Positions 48,201-62,234 of a stretch of 64,000 nt of DNA are shown here, one piece after another (the first letter of the stretch is position 1; the number at the start of each line of letters is the position of its first letter). The stretch lies in assembly GCA_030248135.1 (NCBI GenBank), contig JASANC010005442.1, positions 20,686-84,685 on the forward strand, given 5' to 3'. The notes under the pieces were generated by a model. The model ran no database searches. It had not been told where the DNA came from and saw nothing but the letters and a program-made list of their open reading frames with translations. The DNA is from Theristus sp. LFF4_11 (Eukaryota > Nematoda > Chromadorea > Monhysterida > Xyalidae). The position numbers and the translations under genes were made by a program.

Positions 48201-50527
48201 CGGATCGATGGTCTTTATCAAGGCTGAACAGCACACGATAAATTGCATTTGTTTTTTGATTCAAATAATTTGTTGACTGATATCATTGCGAGTGATATTC
48301 TGAACGTAACTGGGTGGGACTGGTTGAACACGCCGATTCATTTGACTGACATTGACACGATTTAACTCAAATCTGATAGCACATCCAGAAACATAATTGC
48401 TTCCGACAATTGTCCCCCAGTTTTCACGTGACAGAAACCAGTTTGCTTGCTTACCGTTATCAGCACCGGAAAACAGCGACTGCAGCTGGCACGTTTGACC
48501 GGAAGCACCGCTTTCTCCTGCAATGGAGCAGAATGTCCACAACCACAAAAACTACTTCATAAAAAGAAGAATGACAAAACCAAACACCAAATGCCAGTAC
48601 CACCGGCCAATGCAGCCGAGAACGTATGGAAGCCAACGAGCATCGGTTGTTGCATCGCAGTTTGCTGATTGGCTGCTTGCGTGGTTGTGTGGTCGTCGCC
48701 GCTGTACGGGTGCAACTGGCCGGGGCTCACAACCAGCAACATCCAACGACCTTGAAAATTACGACCTTGCTAATTTTTTAACGGTTGCTGAAATCGCAGC
48801 GTGAAGAGCTACTAATTATTATAACACAGTAAAGCTGCAGTCACAAACACCGGCACACGCGCACTGCTATAGCGAATGTGTGTGCAGGCTTGTTCGCGGC
48901 TGTCGAGTGCACTGTCTTGAGGAAACCATACAACAGTCCAAGACACGTTTCTGATTGCCTGCCATAGAGCTGCATATCCTGAGGCCTGAGCTAACATCCT
49001 AACTTCAATGCATAAAAAACCTCAACGAATGTTTCCAACAGCCCAGCCATTCCGTTCGCTTCAGCCAACCTTGATTCGACCGATGCAAGCAGACACTGCC
49101 AATTGGCACGGCAGCATTTTTGTCGGCTGATGCCGTTCGTGTTGGCGTCTGATTGCGTCTGGCTGACGTCGACACTGGCGACTGCGAATAGTCCCCGCTG
49201 CTGTTGCTCACTGAATTCACGTTTACTGATGATTTGTTCGTCATTTCAGAGAAAAATAACTCTGCTACTTGAACTGCAGAATCGGTGGTTGAAAATGAAA
49301 CGGTCAGATGTGAACATAAACGCAATTTACCATCGTCTGAGTAAGTGCTTGATTTCACGGCCGAGCTGCTGTCTGCCACTGAATGCATCGGTGGAACGGT
49401 GTACAGCTGAATGGAACCATGAAAATAATGGGTACAAAAGATTTGCAAATATGCTTCAGTTTACTTCTGGCCACGCATGCGAAAAGCAAAGCAAAACGTA
49501 ATTTTTATTGCATTTGTAAATTTTGACGCGCGACGCTAGCACGTCCCGGGACACCCTAGGAACCGCCTTTGCACATCTCTGCGATGCCAGAATTTCAAAC
49601 ATCCATTAAAACTACCATCGCTACTGCACTAACCACTTTCACGTACAACAGATCGCCGTTCTGTTTGATTTCAGCTTCCATCAAAACACCTGTAAATAAA
49701 AAAAAACATAAAATCATTATTCTCTCACACCGCTCATCCACTTTCGAAACAACACCAACCAGTGGCAGTGCCGAGCACAATGAAGCCGGTGGTGCTGTCG
49801 TTCGACTGTTCATGATTCCAGCCGACTGCCGTGACCACACAGCCCTGAAATGAAGCAAAAGTCTGAAACTCCGCATGAAACACAGACTGAACACGCTGGA
49901 ATCAATCTCAGTTCCGTCAGCAACCTTCAACTTCTTCAACGGCACCACATGCGTCGACCGCTGGTGCACGTAGTACACAGTGGCGTGCTGTGTGCTCACG
50001 AGCGCGTGTGTGCCGGTTGGGTCGGCATGCACGTGCGCGATGCTGTCCGTCGGCGGGCACGGCACGCTGATCGCTGCAATGCTCGCATGCTCACTGAGAC
50101 AGTGTTCTCGCAAGGCTACTACGCTCATTGCATTCGTTTGTTGTCCAGTATTGAACTTTGCTGGTTTATTGTGGGGTGGTATGGAGAGCTGAGCGGGGCG
50201 CCTTGCAACGGGAGAGTGCAAACTACAACTAGGCAATAATACGCGTACTCGTCTCCTGATCGGGACGCTGCAAGAAGATGCGCAGCAGCGTGCGATTGGC
50301 GAGCGCCAGCAGGAGCACATTGTTGCAAGCGACCACGTGCGTCAGCCGCTCGGGCGACCTAACACGGATACACTTGTGACAGCAGTTTTGTAACAGAAGT
50401 GTAAAAATGCATCCAAAATCACAAAAAAATAATCACTTTTAGACAAACACACAAACCTGAAATTGATCAATTGCTTTGCGAATATTGGCGCGTCCCGCTC
50501 GCTCGAGTTATCGACCGATGGAACCAT
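42229..50527 (-). CDS. VPS18: VPS18, HOPS/CORVET core subunit, 25 exons
   Basis: Tethering-complex subunit for endosome and lysosome fusion: N-terminal beta-propeller, alpha-solenoid, C-terminal RING. Exons (complement): 50457-50527, 50249-50358, 49925-50073, 49760-49844, 49637-49689, 49331-49406, 49070-49261, 48604-48750, 48455-48517, 48037-48223, 47568-47709, 47359-47462, 47036-47161, 46636-46861, 46139-46381, 45822-45915, 45644-45717, 45350-45499, 44547-44790, 44298-44371, 43844-44042, 43206-43458, 42678-42816, 42373-42560, 42229-42298; 3459 nt, 1152 residues (human 973). Landmarks: PIFAKQLINF near the start, TAVGWNH, ALSEFHVLLLYSDRL, YEEAVDLAL, KKRLWLKIARHVI, FFPEFATIDHFKESLC, RING CGTC...PCRHTFHVDC...CPWC and the terminal SLIDKPFFTPKEYF. 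The start at 50527 follows CTAG, which could instead be an acceptor, so a short 5' exon may be missing. Extra length comes from S/T/Q-rich loops in exons 7, 14 and 15. Confidence 0.92.
43021..43144. mobile_element. Palindromic MITE, family C, in VPS18 intron
   Basis: Arms 43021-43060 and 43105-43144 are 40-bp inverted repeats with three mismatches (AATTAGTTGATTGGTTGG tip, then GTGACCACGTGAT). The pairing continues weakly into the 44-bp loop. The whole element can fold as one hairpin. Confidence 0.8.
44892..44907. repeat. 16-bp perfect palindrome in VPS18 intron
   Basis: GTGCACCATGGTGCAC. No surrounding element boundaries were found. Confidence 0.6.
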
Positions 50528-50971
50528 CTAGATGGATTGATATTTGAAAAACAGAATTCTTTTACTTTTACACACAGCATCATCAAGTCTTTCAAAGTAT
50601 TTCATCTGTTTTTTGCGGACAGATGTCAAATCGATCAACCAACCGCAAACTACGAGCGATTTACCCGTTTATACAGAAAATACCTTCTCAGCAGATAATC
50701 GACTAGAAGCACGTGTAACAATGGTGGAAAAACGGCATTCCCTCACCACAACCAACTTCACCAACAAATGGCACTGATAGTGTAAAGTAAAAAAATAGCT
50801 GTGACACCAAATGAGCAACATAATGCCAACATCAAGCTGAACATGTCAAAAATGCTGAAAACAATGTTCTAAACTCTGAATACCCCTAAACTCTTAAAAA
50901 TGTTGAACGTATGAGCACGAAAAAAACGGATCAACAATCGGTCGCGAACGCAGCACGTCTCGATCTCCGTG
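50528..50971. other. Short intergenic gap, VPS18 start to C2CD5 stop
   Basis: 445 bp holding the VPS18 upstream region and the C2CD5 3' end. No additional exon is clear. Confidence 0.5.
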
Positions 50972-53900
50972 TCAGACCGGTTCCACCCAGCACATGTCCC
51001 CGGTGATGCCAATCAAGCACTGCGCCTGATTCTTTGCGGCGTTGCCGAACAACTCGGAGGCGGTCAGTCGCGCCGAGAACAACGCGTTCGCGCCGTGACA
51101 CTTCAGCTGACACTGGACGCAGTGCGTGATCTCGTCTGCAATCGGAACAACGGTTTCATTTGACAAAATTAGATTTCAATTTGATTCTGCGACTCAATGC
51201 GTTTGCGCAGACGTTTCAGAAAAACCAATTACTTTCATGTTTGATGTGACAATCAAAACCGCCCAAGTGCCTCTGTTGTGTTTCAGCGACTTGCGTTACT
51301 GTATGAAACTGATTTCAAATCAATGAGTACAGTGAGTCGCAGAACTAGCTCTGCTCTACAAGTCGAGATAAAAATGCACTGCTTGCAACCATGTACAAGT
51401 ACAATGTAACTCCATAACATAACCAACTAGCTGATTGGTTGGATGCGTGAATTCTCTGCAAACCAAACTTCGCCTTCACAATAAATGCCTGCACAGAGTG
51501 CACGCATCACATCACAACCAATCCGCGGACAACGACGCAGCTCCCACACAGCGTCCGCACCCGAGCGAGCCCGCTTGATCGGTCAAATTGTGTCATTACC
51601 TTTCCCACCTGTTGGGCGATGAATAAACAAACAAACAACCAACCAATCAGCTAGTTCGATAATGTTGTGAGAGTTATACCGTACAGTTCAACTTCCAGAA
51701 CTGCAGCACCAACCAACCGAGCACGGATCGCAAGAACGCGTCGATGTCGTTGATGTCCTTGAGTGTGCTCGTCTCCCTGATGAACGTCGACGTGTAGCAT
51801 CCGACGAAGACGCTCGTCATCTTCGGCACGCATCCCACGGCGACCGCCGTCGCGCAGTCGAAGGCGCTCAGCAGCACACGCGACGTCTGTCCGTCGCGCC
51901 AGAAGTGCTCGCTCCACTCGATGCGCTCCATCAAGCGATCACTCAGCACGACGCCGCACTGCGCGAACTGGCCTCCGCTGACGCTGGCGGCGCCGCCGAT
52001 CAACTCCTTGATGCTGGTGATGGTGTTCTGCGCGGAGTTGCCGTTCAGCATCGGCGCGTTCTCTGCCGCTGATGCGACGTTCGTCTGACTCGTAGCGGCG
52101 CCCGTCTGGCCGACACTGACGCGTTTCTGGTGTCGCTGGCCTCTGCCGCTGGCGTTGCCGCCGTCCGTCTGGTTCGTGTCGGACGGAATGAAGCCGACGG
52201 CGAGCGCCATGTCGCGCGTGAACAGCGCACTGTCGAAGTCGTGCACGTCGAAACGGCGACGCCGGAATTTCTGGGCACGGAGTTTCGTGAAAACGAGGAT
52301 TTGCTGGTTCATGGTTTCGGTCTACACAAAACGGAATGCGAAAACGTCGCTAAACTGATCCTGTATAACCAACCCCGCACAACTTCCTCAAATTCCGAAA
52401 AAAAACGTTCACAATGTCTGATTCGAAGCAAAAGCACACAGCCTACAAAGAACCGACCAATGCGATACAGCGACGTATTCAAAGAGACACAGTGCACGTC
52501 CAAAACAGACAGAAGACTCACATTGACAAGTTTATCGAGTCTGGATGGGCTGCGTCTGTTCGAGCACGCGGATGCAGTGTTCAGTCGATTGGCGGCGTTG
52601 CTGTTGTTCAGAAGCGACGACTGATTCTGATCGTGTTTCACGGTGCCACCGACTGCCGGCGTGTCGTCTTCGGCCTGCGCTGCAGTGGGCAGCGATGGCC
52701 ATGCTTGGATGAGCATTTGCTGAAAACACACACACAGTTTGAATGCGTGTCATAAGCACGAATGACTGATAACACGCTCCGCAACTCGTCGCGTTGTATT
52801 GATTGATGTTGTAGATTCATTTGAGTCGAACCGTACGAACGCCGTTTGCTTAAAAAACGACGCAGAATTTCAAGCGCGAGAATTTCATTTTGGTGTGCCC
52901 TTGCATGAAATTTCTATCATTTGCAATGAATCAGAAAAACCGATTCAAAACCAACCCAATGGCTATTTCTCTAAAGATACGTGTGTTTGACTTTGACAGC
53001 TTTGCACTGCACTTCAACGCAACAGAACAATGTCTAAAACCAAGAACGTTCTAAAACAAAAACTCCACATCACCAAAAAGCAGCACAGCACACAAGTGCA
53101 CTAATCACCGCGTCCACGTACACCGATGGGCCGTTGATTGTCGGCGCTGTTGACGGCGTTCTGTGCAACATCGGCCTTCGACGCTGAGCTGCGTATCGTC
53201 ATCGCGGTCGTCCAGAGCGACTGCATTCGTGACGTTGAACTGACACGCGAGCCATGCTGACTGCCTGCCAGTGTTGGCGGCACAGTGCCGGATGATGGAC
53301 GCTGATGTGCTGTTGATGTGTCGGTGGTGCTTGATGGAACGCCACTAACATTAGTGCAACACTGCAATGACAACGGGCACAACATCAACTGCTGAACATA
53401 CGGCACGCTGACGTTAGATGATTAGTGACGTTAAGCGCTTGGTATCACCACACACGATTCAAATTAGAAACCTGGCGTAACGACTAGGCATGTAACATGT
53501 TGACCAAAGTGGCTTTCGTGCGCGTTAAAATGTCAAAATCAAGTTTAACAGTTCAACCGATCATTCTACTCCACAAAACAAATATCTACTAGCAAACTTG
53601 CACTAAACGTCGCACTGAACTGAACAAAAATAAAGCTATTTTATTTAAACTTTACAAAACTTTAAAAAAACGTTCACTGCATCTGCAGTCACCTCATTGT
53701 CATTCGTCCAACGTTCTGGTGTCAATCGGACGCATTTCAATCGATTGCTGCCGCTGAGCATGGTCGTGCTTGCTTCTGTGATTGAACCAGAAACACACGG
53801 TTGACCTGTTTCGGCGCCGTTGGCGCTCTAAAAAACATTGAAAGCATTCAGCCGTTTTCTACTGCTGAATTTATTGTGTATATTTGCGATCAGCATTGAT

Positions 53901-56900
53901 TGACTGCTCATGATTGCTTTATGACACAACAACTGACGTGATGAATTCAGAGTCAACATGTCGTTATTATAATCAGATGACTGCAAAGCCAAGATTTTCA
54001 ACCGTCTGAAACTGTAATCATTTTCCTATTCAACCCAAACAACCCTGTAATGTAATGTCGATGTGACCAACCTTGACGTTCAGTGGATCCAGTGGCTTCA
54101 AGTGCACAGCGTACGCCGTTGTGAGCGCAATGACGCTCGCCTGTGCAATGGTGAAGTGCATGCGGACGCCAACGATCGCGTTGCGGCCAGGGCATACGCT
54201 CAGCACGTCACTCAGCAGCTTACTGTGCATCTGGTGCTCCAGGTACGGCAGCAGCTGAGTGTGTCACGAAAGTGGATGGTGGGTGAGACGGAAATGTGCT
54301 GCTGGGGGTAGTGCAGTGAGCAGTCACTTGCAGAGCAGTGCAATGGTGAATTAGAAAGAAACGCCTCAAAATTGCCAGTGGACGATTTTGATCTTTTTAT
54401 TCAGTTTGTCGGCCGTTGGTGACGCCACCCGATTACAAACGGCGAACCTGACTGATCTCCATCGCTTCGTCGGCCTCATTCTCCGTGTTCCGCAGACTGC
54501 GCACCACGAACGTCTGAATGGGCTGCACACTGCCCTCTGCGATCAGCGGGCGGAACTGCGCAAGATCACAGGTGGACAGGAGCAGCTCACCGACGGTGCC
54601 CTGGCTGCAACAGAAAACTGGAGAAATAAGGTGATGGTGTTGTGCTGATTGGTAGGTCACATCTTGAATGGACATGAGATTGGTTGGCCCAGTGGTGGGG
54701 AAATATACAGATTTCTGATTTCCCCTACTGCTCAGTTCGTACAGGGCAAATTTTATGTTTTCAATCCGACTGGTGATCAAATGTGTACATGCTGTGGCAG
54801 TGGCAGCAAGGGATGCACAAACGCACTGGCACTGGTGACAGCTGGAGAGTGTGACCGGGAACGGCACGGCGTCGTCAGCGAACGGCAAATGGCACGCGAC
54901 ACAGGCGGCCTGCAATTCAGCATCGGCGCTCGCAGCATCCGTGTGGCAGTCAGCAGGCGCTGTGTTGCTCAGACTGCCATTCGCTGTGGACTGTGGTGGC
55001 TCTGTGGTGCCAGTGACATTCAGTATGATATCAGCGACCATGTCACGAATCGGCAGGAACAGCGGACACTCATAAACGGCCAACACTGCCGTGCCCATTG
55101 CCGACATCACGCACACGTCGTTGCTGCAATGGTTGACATCGGTTGAAACTGCTACTTGACCCGTGCCTGCGCAACGGAGTGAGAGTATAAACGTTTTGCT
55201 ATTGAGCTACCCGGTTGGTTGACTGGGTGAAAATCGTAAAACCAACATCTTTGTCTCTTGGTTCTTGGGTCCACTGCACATGAAGAGTGCGAAATGAAAC
55301 TATAATTAAAGACAGACACTGACAAGTTGTCAACAGCCACCCAATCAGCATTTGATTTATCTCCACAAAACCTCTCCAATCAATCAACACAACCACACAA
55401 TCCCAATCAACCGACTCAATCGCAATCTCCTCGCGGTACCCGAGCACCAGATTACAGCCCAGCGATTTCATGTGCGACAGAATCTCCGAGCGCAGTTCGT
55501 TCCACCAAACGGCGTGCGCCTCGGCGGCGTCATTGTTGCACTGCTTCTTGCCTGAACGTAACAAAAAATGAACATTATTTAACGGCAATCAAGGTTGAGC
55601 CAGATAAAGAAATGCACAAGATCACGCAAATTGCACAGCTTTGTTTTGTTGCTCAGATGAAAAGAACACGAAACAAACGAGCGCACTGGTGTTCTCAGTC
55701 TCCTCGATGTCACTGAGTATGTGCACCGCCCGTGCGCACACGATGCCGCCGTGCCCCTAAAATAAACCGCTCACTAAATTTTATGAAAAGTGAAAATAAA
55801 ACTGAATCGAAAACCCATTGCGGATAGGAACCTGCAACAACTGGAATGGCAACGAGTCAATGGTCAACAGTGGCACATCGCTCGGTGGGGGACGGTTCAG
55901 GCCGGACTCGGCAAAACTGAAATCAAATGAAAACCCGAATGAAATTGGTAGCAATCAAAACGACCATGCCATGCCCGTGGAGCGCTGCGGTGGAGAAGGC
56001 TCACGCGGCATTCCGCACCGTGCCGTCGCACTGGTTTGAATCACACAGATTGCAAATAAAAAAAAGAAAAAAGTAACTCGAACACCAACTACAACCAACC
56101 GAAACGCATCCCACGACTGGTCGAGTGGCGGGCCGGGACCGGCGGCGGGCGGCGGCATCGCGGCCTCGCCGACGGGCACCGGGAGGGGCGGCTGAGCGGC
56201 GGTCAACGTGGCGGTCGTTGAGAGTCGCGAGCGTCCTTGGTGGTGAACGGACAGCGAGCCGGCCGTGCCGCCGCCCACGGACGCCGTGAAACTGATGGGC
56301 CCTCCGGCGCCAGCACCGCCGCCAATCGGCACCACCCTGTCGTCGCTCTCGTGCGACACGCTGCGACTGCGCGAACGCTTGCGCACTGCAGTGCGAAACT
56401 CGCTTGCTGGTGGTGGGGTGGGTCGAACGTTGATTATTGTAAGTCGGAATGTGTCAGGTATTACCACCAGAGATTACCTTTTGAACAGCAGTTGGTCGGA
56501 TGGATCTATCTATAAAACTCAAACAACCGCCAAAAATCCACAATTATAATGAAAAATTGATACCTTTTTCGGGTGGACAGGAGGGATGGATTTGAAAAAG
56601 TCTGACAACGGACATTATTAAGACGACTGACACTGGAAGAACAAAAAACACTAAGATACTGATACATCAGTTCACCTACCAGCAGACAGCTCAGCGGCCA
56701 GCGTTGCGAGCGACGGCGGCACAATGCCAGGCGTGGTTGGTGCCACCTGGATTGAGATCAACCAAAATGCAAGAAAGTTCTCGGTTCTCTGCACTCCGTC
56801 TATCCAACGTCAGACGCCACGCAGAAGAGGGTAACATCATCAGTGATATGTGCCCCTCTTGAACGATCAAGCCACAAACACCACATTCACAGCTCAAAAT

Positions 56901-58901
56901 CCCACACAAAGCACCACAAGCACCAGCAACCAACCAGCAGTGCTTGGTGCGTTTGTTGTGAGGAGCCGAACGAGCCAGCCGTGGGCGTCGTGTCAGCGAC
57001 GGTGGCACTGCGTTTGTGGCTGGTGACGGTTGCTGCGGCGGCCGTGAACGACGGCAGATGGCCGTGGTGCGTGAGACTGGCGGTCGACTGCATCGAGACG
57101 GCCGTGCCCATCGCACGCACGCACACCACGCCCGTCGACTCGCCCTCGAGGTCGTACAGCAGACGGTAGCTGCATGGATCACGTGAGACACCGTGAATTG
57201 TGTGTGCCGCTCTCAGGCATTTGAGGTTGGCTTTGAACGAACTGGGCAAGAAATTGAATCTAGTAGTGAGACACATTCCGATGCAACAAATCAACTGATT
57301 GCTTGTGAGTGATCACAAATCCACTGTGTTACAAAATTTTTGAAATGCAATGTGAGACAAACACATTACACAGAACAAAATTTTTAAACGAGCGCAAAAC
57401 ATGAACTCACCCGAGCACAGCGTTGGCGCCCATCTGCATCACTTTTATGCCGACTCGTCGTCTCAGTTCGTTCGCCATTTGACCCATTAGAGTCTGACAG
57501 TTGGAAATGAAAGGTTTGTAAAATTGACACGAAAACAAATTTTTAATATCAGCAAGACTTTTCATCTGCCTCTGCTGCCCGATCCATCCAGTCCCACTCG
57601 CACCGACCTGTCTGGCGTCGTTCGTGGTGCGCGGTGTGCGTATCTTATCGATCCATTGGTATTCCGGATCACCGCTGGTTAGAATGTCGTCAACTAGACC
57701 GTGAATGGCCAACAGGTGGTAGCCGCGTGGCACACGGGAACCTGCACTGATGCGGAGGCGAGTTCAAGAGAGGGCAGACAAACCGTTAGAAAACAGCTTT
57801 TCATGTATATGCAATCTGCTGTTTCTTCTGTTCCCGATTTCCAGTGCGTGTCATTCGGTAAAACGGTTCAACAAACCAAGTGAGGATTCGCCCAAAACGC
57901 GTTATTGAACTGACCAACACAAAACGGCACGCCGCATGATGACAGGCGCATTTGGTTGGCGTCCACGAACAGCTCGAGTCTCACCTCAACCAACAAGTCG
58001 CCTCGGTGGCCTGCGAGAATGGAGTTGATCACAATGGAGCTTGGACAAAGATCGAAATTGAAAACAGTATAAAATTGTCACCATGCAGCGTGTCGATGAT
58101 CGGAAGCCACCCGCTCACATCGGACGAATGCGCACACGAGACACCGGTTCGCATTGTCGTTGTGCTTTCCTGAAATCAATCAATCATGTGCGAACGGAAA
58201 AATTCGGTGCTCCTTCAATCCATGACTCCGCTCAAAATTCGTCGCAGCACACTGGTTTATGGCTCAAATAGACACCTTAGTTCTGCTGAGTAACCGTATG
58301 TGTGGTATTTCAAAACTCAAATTTTGTGAATACGGAAACAAAAAAAAGATAACGAACCACCAGAAATACTGTTTCCGTTTGCACTGAGCACCGACCTGTG
58401 TCTCGAGCACACCAATTTGGCGTGCCATGCCGGCGCTTGCGTGCGAACGGCCGGAGTCTGTCGCAACGACCGTCGACGTCGACTGCGACACGCTGTATGC
58501 GACGTCGATCAGAGCGTTCAGGTCGACGTAAACACGCCCAATTGGATCGTTTGCCGAGTACGTGTCGTAATCCATCACACTGAACGGAGAAATCGGGTTT
58601 TTTGGAACGATGGAGAAAATTTCTGTTAATGTCCCCCAATCTGTTGATTTTGGTTTTCTGTTTTCGAAAAGAAAACCACGAACCGAAAAATCAGACATCC
58701 ATTCTGCAGTTCGTGTTCTTCCGCCTCGAACACGAACCACTCAGTCGACCATTTTGGCGACAGACTTTTTGGAAAGACGTCCGTTTTGTACGTTGTCTCA
58801 TTGAAATGAATCTCAACATAAGCGTCCGTCGTGTTGTTCGCACGATCCATGACCGGCAAATCGCGAGCTTCGATGATGCGAGCGGTCAGTGTGCCCGGCA
58901 T
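50972..58901 (-). CDS. C2CD5: C2CD5 (C2 domain-containing protein 5), 20 exons
   Basis: Ca2+/phospholipid-binding protein linked in mammals to vesicle fusion and insulin-stimulated GLUT4 transport. Exons (complement): 58684-58901, 58396-58579, 58082-58169, 57915-58010, 57608-57741, 57411-57493, 56935-57169, 56680-56746, 56100-56406, 55832-55916, 55687-55756, 55412-55551, 54827-55123, 54448-54604, 54072-54254, 53693-53827, 53122-53391, 52522-52719, 51685-52321, 50972-51135; about 1248 residues. The start MPGTLTARIIEARDLPVMDR and MDYDTYSANDPIGRVYVDL form the N-terminal C2 domain. Then DPEYQWIDKIRTPR, YDLEGESTGVV, WWNELRSEILSHMKSLGCN, paired CxxC in ACVACHLPF...SSCHQCQ, and FIRETSTLKD and KNQAQCLIGITGD at the C-terminus, all in family order. 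The middle (53122-53827) is divergent and less certain. The junction 55412/55123 is off by one base (see findings). Confidence 0.9.
51425..51656. mobile_element. MITE, family C, in C2CD5 last intron
   Basis: Perfect 18-bp terminal inverted repeats: AACTAGCTGATTGGTTGG (51425-51442) and its complement (51639-51656); 232 bp, no ORF. The tips resemble those of the palindrome at 43021. The right end is 29 bp from exon 51685. Confidence 0.75.
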
Positions 58902-59380
58902 TTTCCACGGTTTTGATTTGTAACGACGATGTAACGACGATGTAACGAACGGGAACGTTCGAACGGGAATTTCTGGGAACTTCTTGAAAAACGAACGGCG
59001 GCTCCAGGTTGGGGGCGATCCGGCGATCACAAGTGCACGCCACGCACTGACTGTGAGTGACAAGACAGAAGGCAGCCGTGGACTGTAGGGAGCCGTCCAA
59101 CGACGACGACGGCCAGAAACCCAGAATTGTGTTATTTGTTTTCTGCGTTAAAATTTTTTTTTGTTTGGCTGGATTTTTGGGGGGGGGGGGTTGGGAAGAA
59201 ATTTTCACTGTCAAGACGAAAAATTGGACAAGGATGGGAGGTTGGAGTGTTGGGCGGTTTGGCTCTCGGTCTGTCCCCGAGAAAACACTGCGCCCCCCGG
59301 GCAGAACAGACAAAAAACCACAAACAAAATGAAAATGGGGAGTGGGGTTGGGATAATAGTCAAGAAAAAAAAAAAATTTA

Positions 59381-59428
<48 letters not shown>

Positions 59429-62121
59429 AGAGAAAATGGTTGGCCTATTAGTCTAAACTACCGTAACCCAAAAAAAGCCATTTCAATTTCTTTTTTTGTT
59501 TGAATATTTTAAACAACGCTTTTGTTGCAAAAACAGAGATTCAGATTTGTCAGTGAACGACGGAAAGAAAAACGACAGCAACATCATCGATTGCCGTGTC
59601 GCGTGCTAATCACACTTCTATGTTTTTTGCAGCGAAACCAACGCTGTTGGGCTGACTTGGTTGCGCTCCAAATCCAGAAGCGCTCTTGCAAAAAAGATCT
59701 TGATAAAGAAAATGAATGCGACGATGCACACACGCATGATGACGTGAAGTAGGAAATGATGAAGATAACTCTCACACACACATTTCTTTGCTTTGGCCAC
59801 ACGTTTGACTCGACTTCTGTTTGGTAACGACAAGACCAAGTCCGAATTAGAATCTGAATGTTTTCCACCAATGCAATACAACAAAAGCATAAAAAATGCA
59901 ACACAACAACTGTGGGTTTGTCGATCATTGACATTGAACTGAGTGTTTCCTTCAAACAACAACCAAATATGACCAACTTTATTCGCTAATTTAATCACAG
60001 CCAGATATGAACATCACAAGCAAATCAAATAGAAATGCGAGAATATTGGCAACCCACTTTCGTTCAGCTGCACTTCCATCTTCTTCGTTGTGTATTGTTG
60101 AAATGGCCCACCAATCAGCACGAAGTGAGAACCAAAACAACAGCCAATCAGCTTGTTCCCTGACAGAATAGATGCGTTCACACAAGCAAACGTGTTGTAA
60201 AAATTAATAACAGTTGCGAATTTGACACCTCATTTTGCTGTGGATCCAAAAAAATAAAAAAAGCAAACGCGGACAAGGCGCCGAGTTTATAATTGCCTCG
60301 CCTCGCCTCGCCTGCGAAACGCTGCAAACACACCCGCTGTGACGACCGCCCCAGCCTTGCGGTAGGAACAAGAAGCCAAGCCTGCAGAATGCCAAAATTA
60401 AGCCGAAGAAAGATCAGAGCAGGCCAGTGGCCAGGCACACCAATATCGCAAAGCCTCGGAGCAAACCAAAACTGCTTGAAAAAAAGAAAACAATGAAAGA
60501 CAACTAAAAATACTAAATATTCAAATACTGCTGCCTTTTTATACCCCCCGTCTATCACGTCCTTTCCGGCAAGCGGCCAACACAGGCCCGGTCAGAGCAT
60601 GGCGGTCGTAGAAGGCGCACCAATTTTCATCAGCGGTCGGAGCAGTACCGGAACTTCGAGAACCACCAAACACTTGAAAACCAATCCACTAACAATCAAA
60701 ATCCGATGCATTTGAATTTAATTTCAACCACTTTAGCTTGGGCTTATTGGTTGATTAAATTGATCAAATAATAAAGAATAATCATTAAATCTTTGTTTTC
60801 AATGAAAATTCAATTGATTTTGTGGTTGGGCCTGCTCCGACCGTTTCTGACATATGACAGTACTGCTCCGACCGGCCTGCTGCGACCTGGCCTGGTTTGA
60901 CCCAACGCCCTTTCTTTCATCAGAGCTGCAAGAAACACACACAAAACAATCAATTCCAACATTCGATTCAAATAACAATTGCTGATTCAAACAAATCGAG
61001 ACCATCGACGTCTGGCGACACGAACCATGGCCAAATGCAACAGCTTTGGATTTTTCAGCACGCACAAAGCACTACGCAGCTCCGGTTTACGGAGTTCCCT
61101 CGCTCAAACCTTCGACATCTCAACGGCAACTCAGAAGAAAACACATGAATTCAGCAAAATCAAGCAAAAACGTTTGGAACGACAAACACAAAAAATAGCA
61201 CTATCCGTTGCGGTTGCATTGCTTGCAACGAGACGATGACCGCCGCGCCTCCGCCCTCCGTTCAGTATCAGCATAGTTGTTCCAGGGGGGACTCCGGGGG
61301 AGGTGGGGACTGGGAACCCAAATTTTTTCAATCTATGTCTGTCTGAGAGGTTTTTCCTATTATGTCTGAAAATTTTTCTGAACCAGCTATCAATCAGAAA
61401 ATTTTTGTCTTCAATCGAAGACGAGTCATTTTTGACCAAAATTGACCATGTTTGCCCGAAATTCATGAAAATTTCGTTAATTTTAAATTAAATACGTGTT
61501 TGTACTTAATTTTAGTGGGTTTAATCTATCGCTTTTCAGCGTTTTGGCTATCTATCTAATTTAAAAATTTTGACCGCCCGCCCCCCCCATCCCCCCAAAA
61601 ATTTTGCAGCCATCTTTCTGTCTGAAAAATTTGCCCTCTATATCGGCCCCCGAACTCCCCAGCTTTGGAACAACAATGCGTTTCACTGTCTTCATGCCTC
61701 ATTCGTGATCGCGTGACGACGGCGCTTCCATCCACATTCCACAACGAGTCAGTTTTCAGTGGCTTCAGTAAAATACAGTTTCTCGCTTTCACCAATCCAA
61801 TCAGCAAGTCACTTTCTCTTATCTGCCTCGGCCTGACCTCAGTTCAATGACAATTCAATAGTTGCTGCTTGTAAAATTGATGACAATTAACAAGAAGAAA
61901 ATTCTGTTGGCTGAAAAACTCTTCAGCTTTACTACATCAGCGCAGCTTCTCAGCTTCCACAATAAAAAAACGTCGTCGTGTTGTCGTCGTCCGCGAGGTC
62001 GGAACGCATTTTTTTTTAATTGCGGACGCATGTCGATCGGTCAGCTAGAATGAAACCCCCTTCAGCTGGCTACACAGCGCACTCATTTCAGGCTTTTGTC
62101 TTTCAGTTCACACGTAAAAAT

Positions 62122-62152
62122 TAAGCGACGACGTCGTCGTCGTCGTCGTCAG
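62122..62152. repeat. GTC trinucleotide repeat
   Basis: Pure GTCGTC units, about eight, close to a second GTC-rich patch near 61975-61995. Confidence 0.7.
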
Positions 62153-62234
62153 TAAAAAATGCATTTTGAGCTGTTGAATACAAAAAAATTGTATTGTATT
62201 GTATTGAATACAAAAAAATTGAATACAAAAAAAA

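Noticed and set aside
59127..59456. 109-residue ORF ending in poly-K
   Set aside because: Encoded by a poly-A tract and G-runs; low-complexity artefact.
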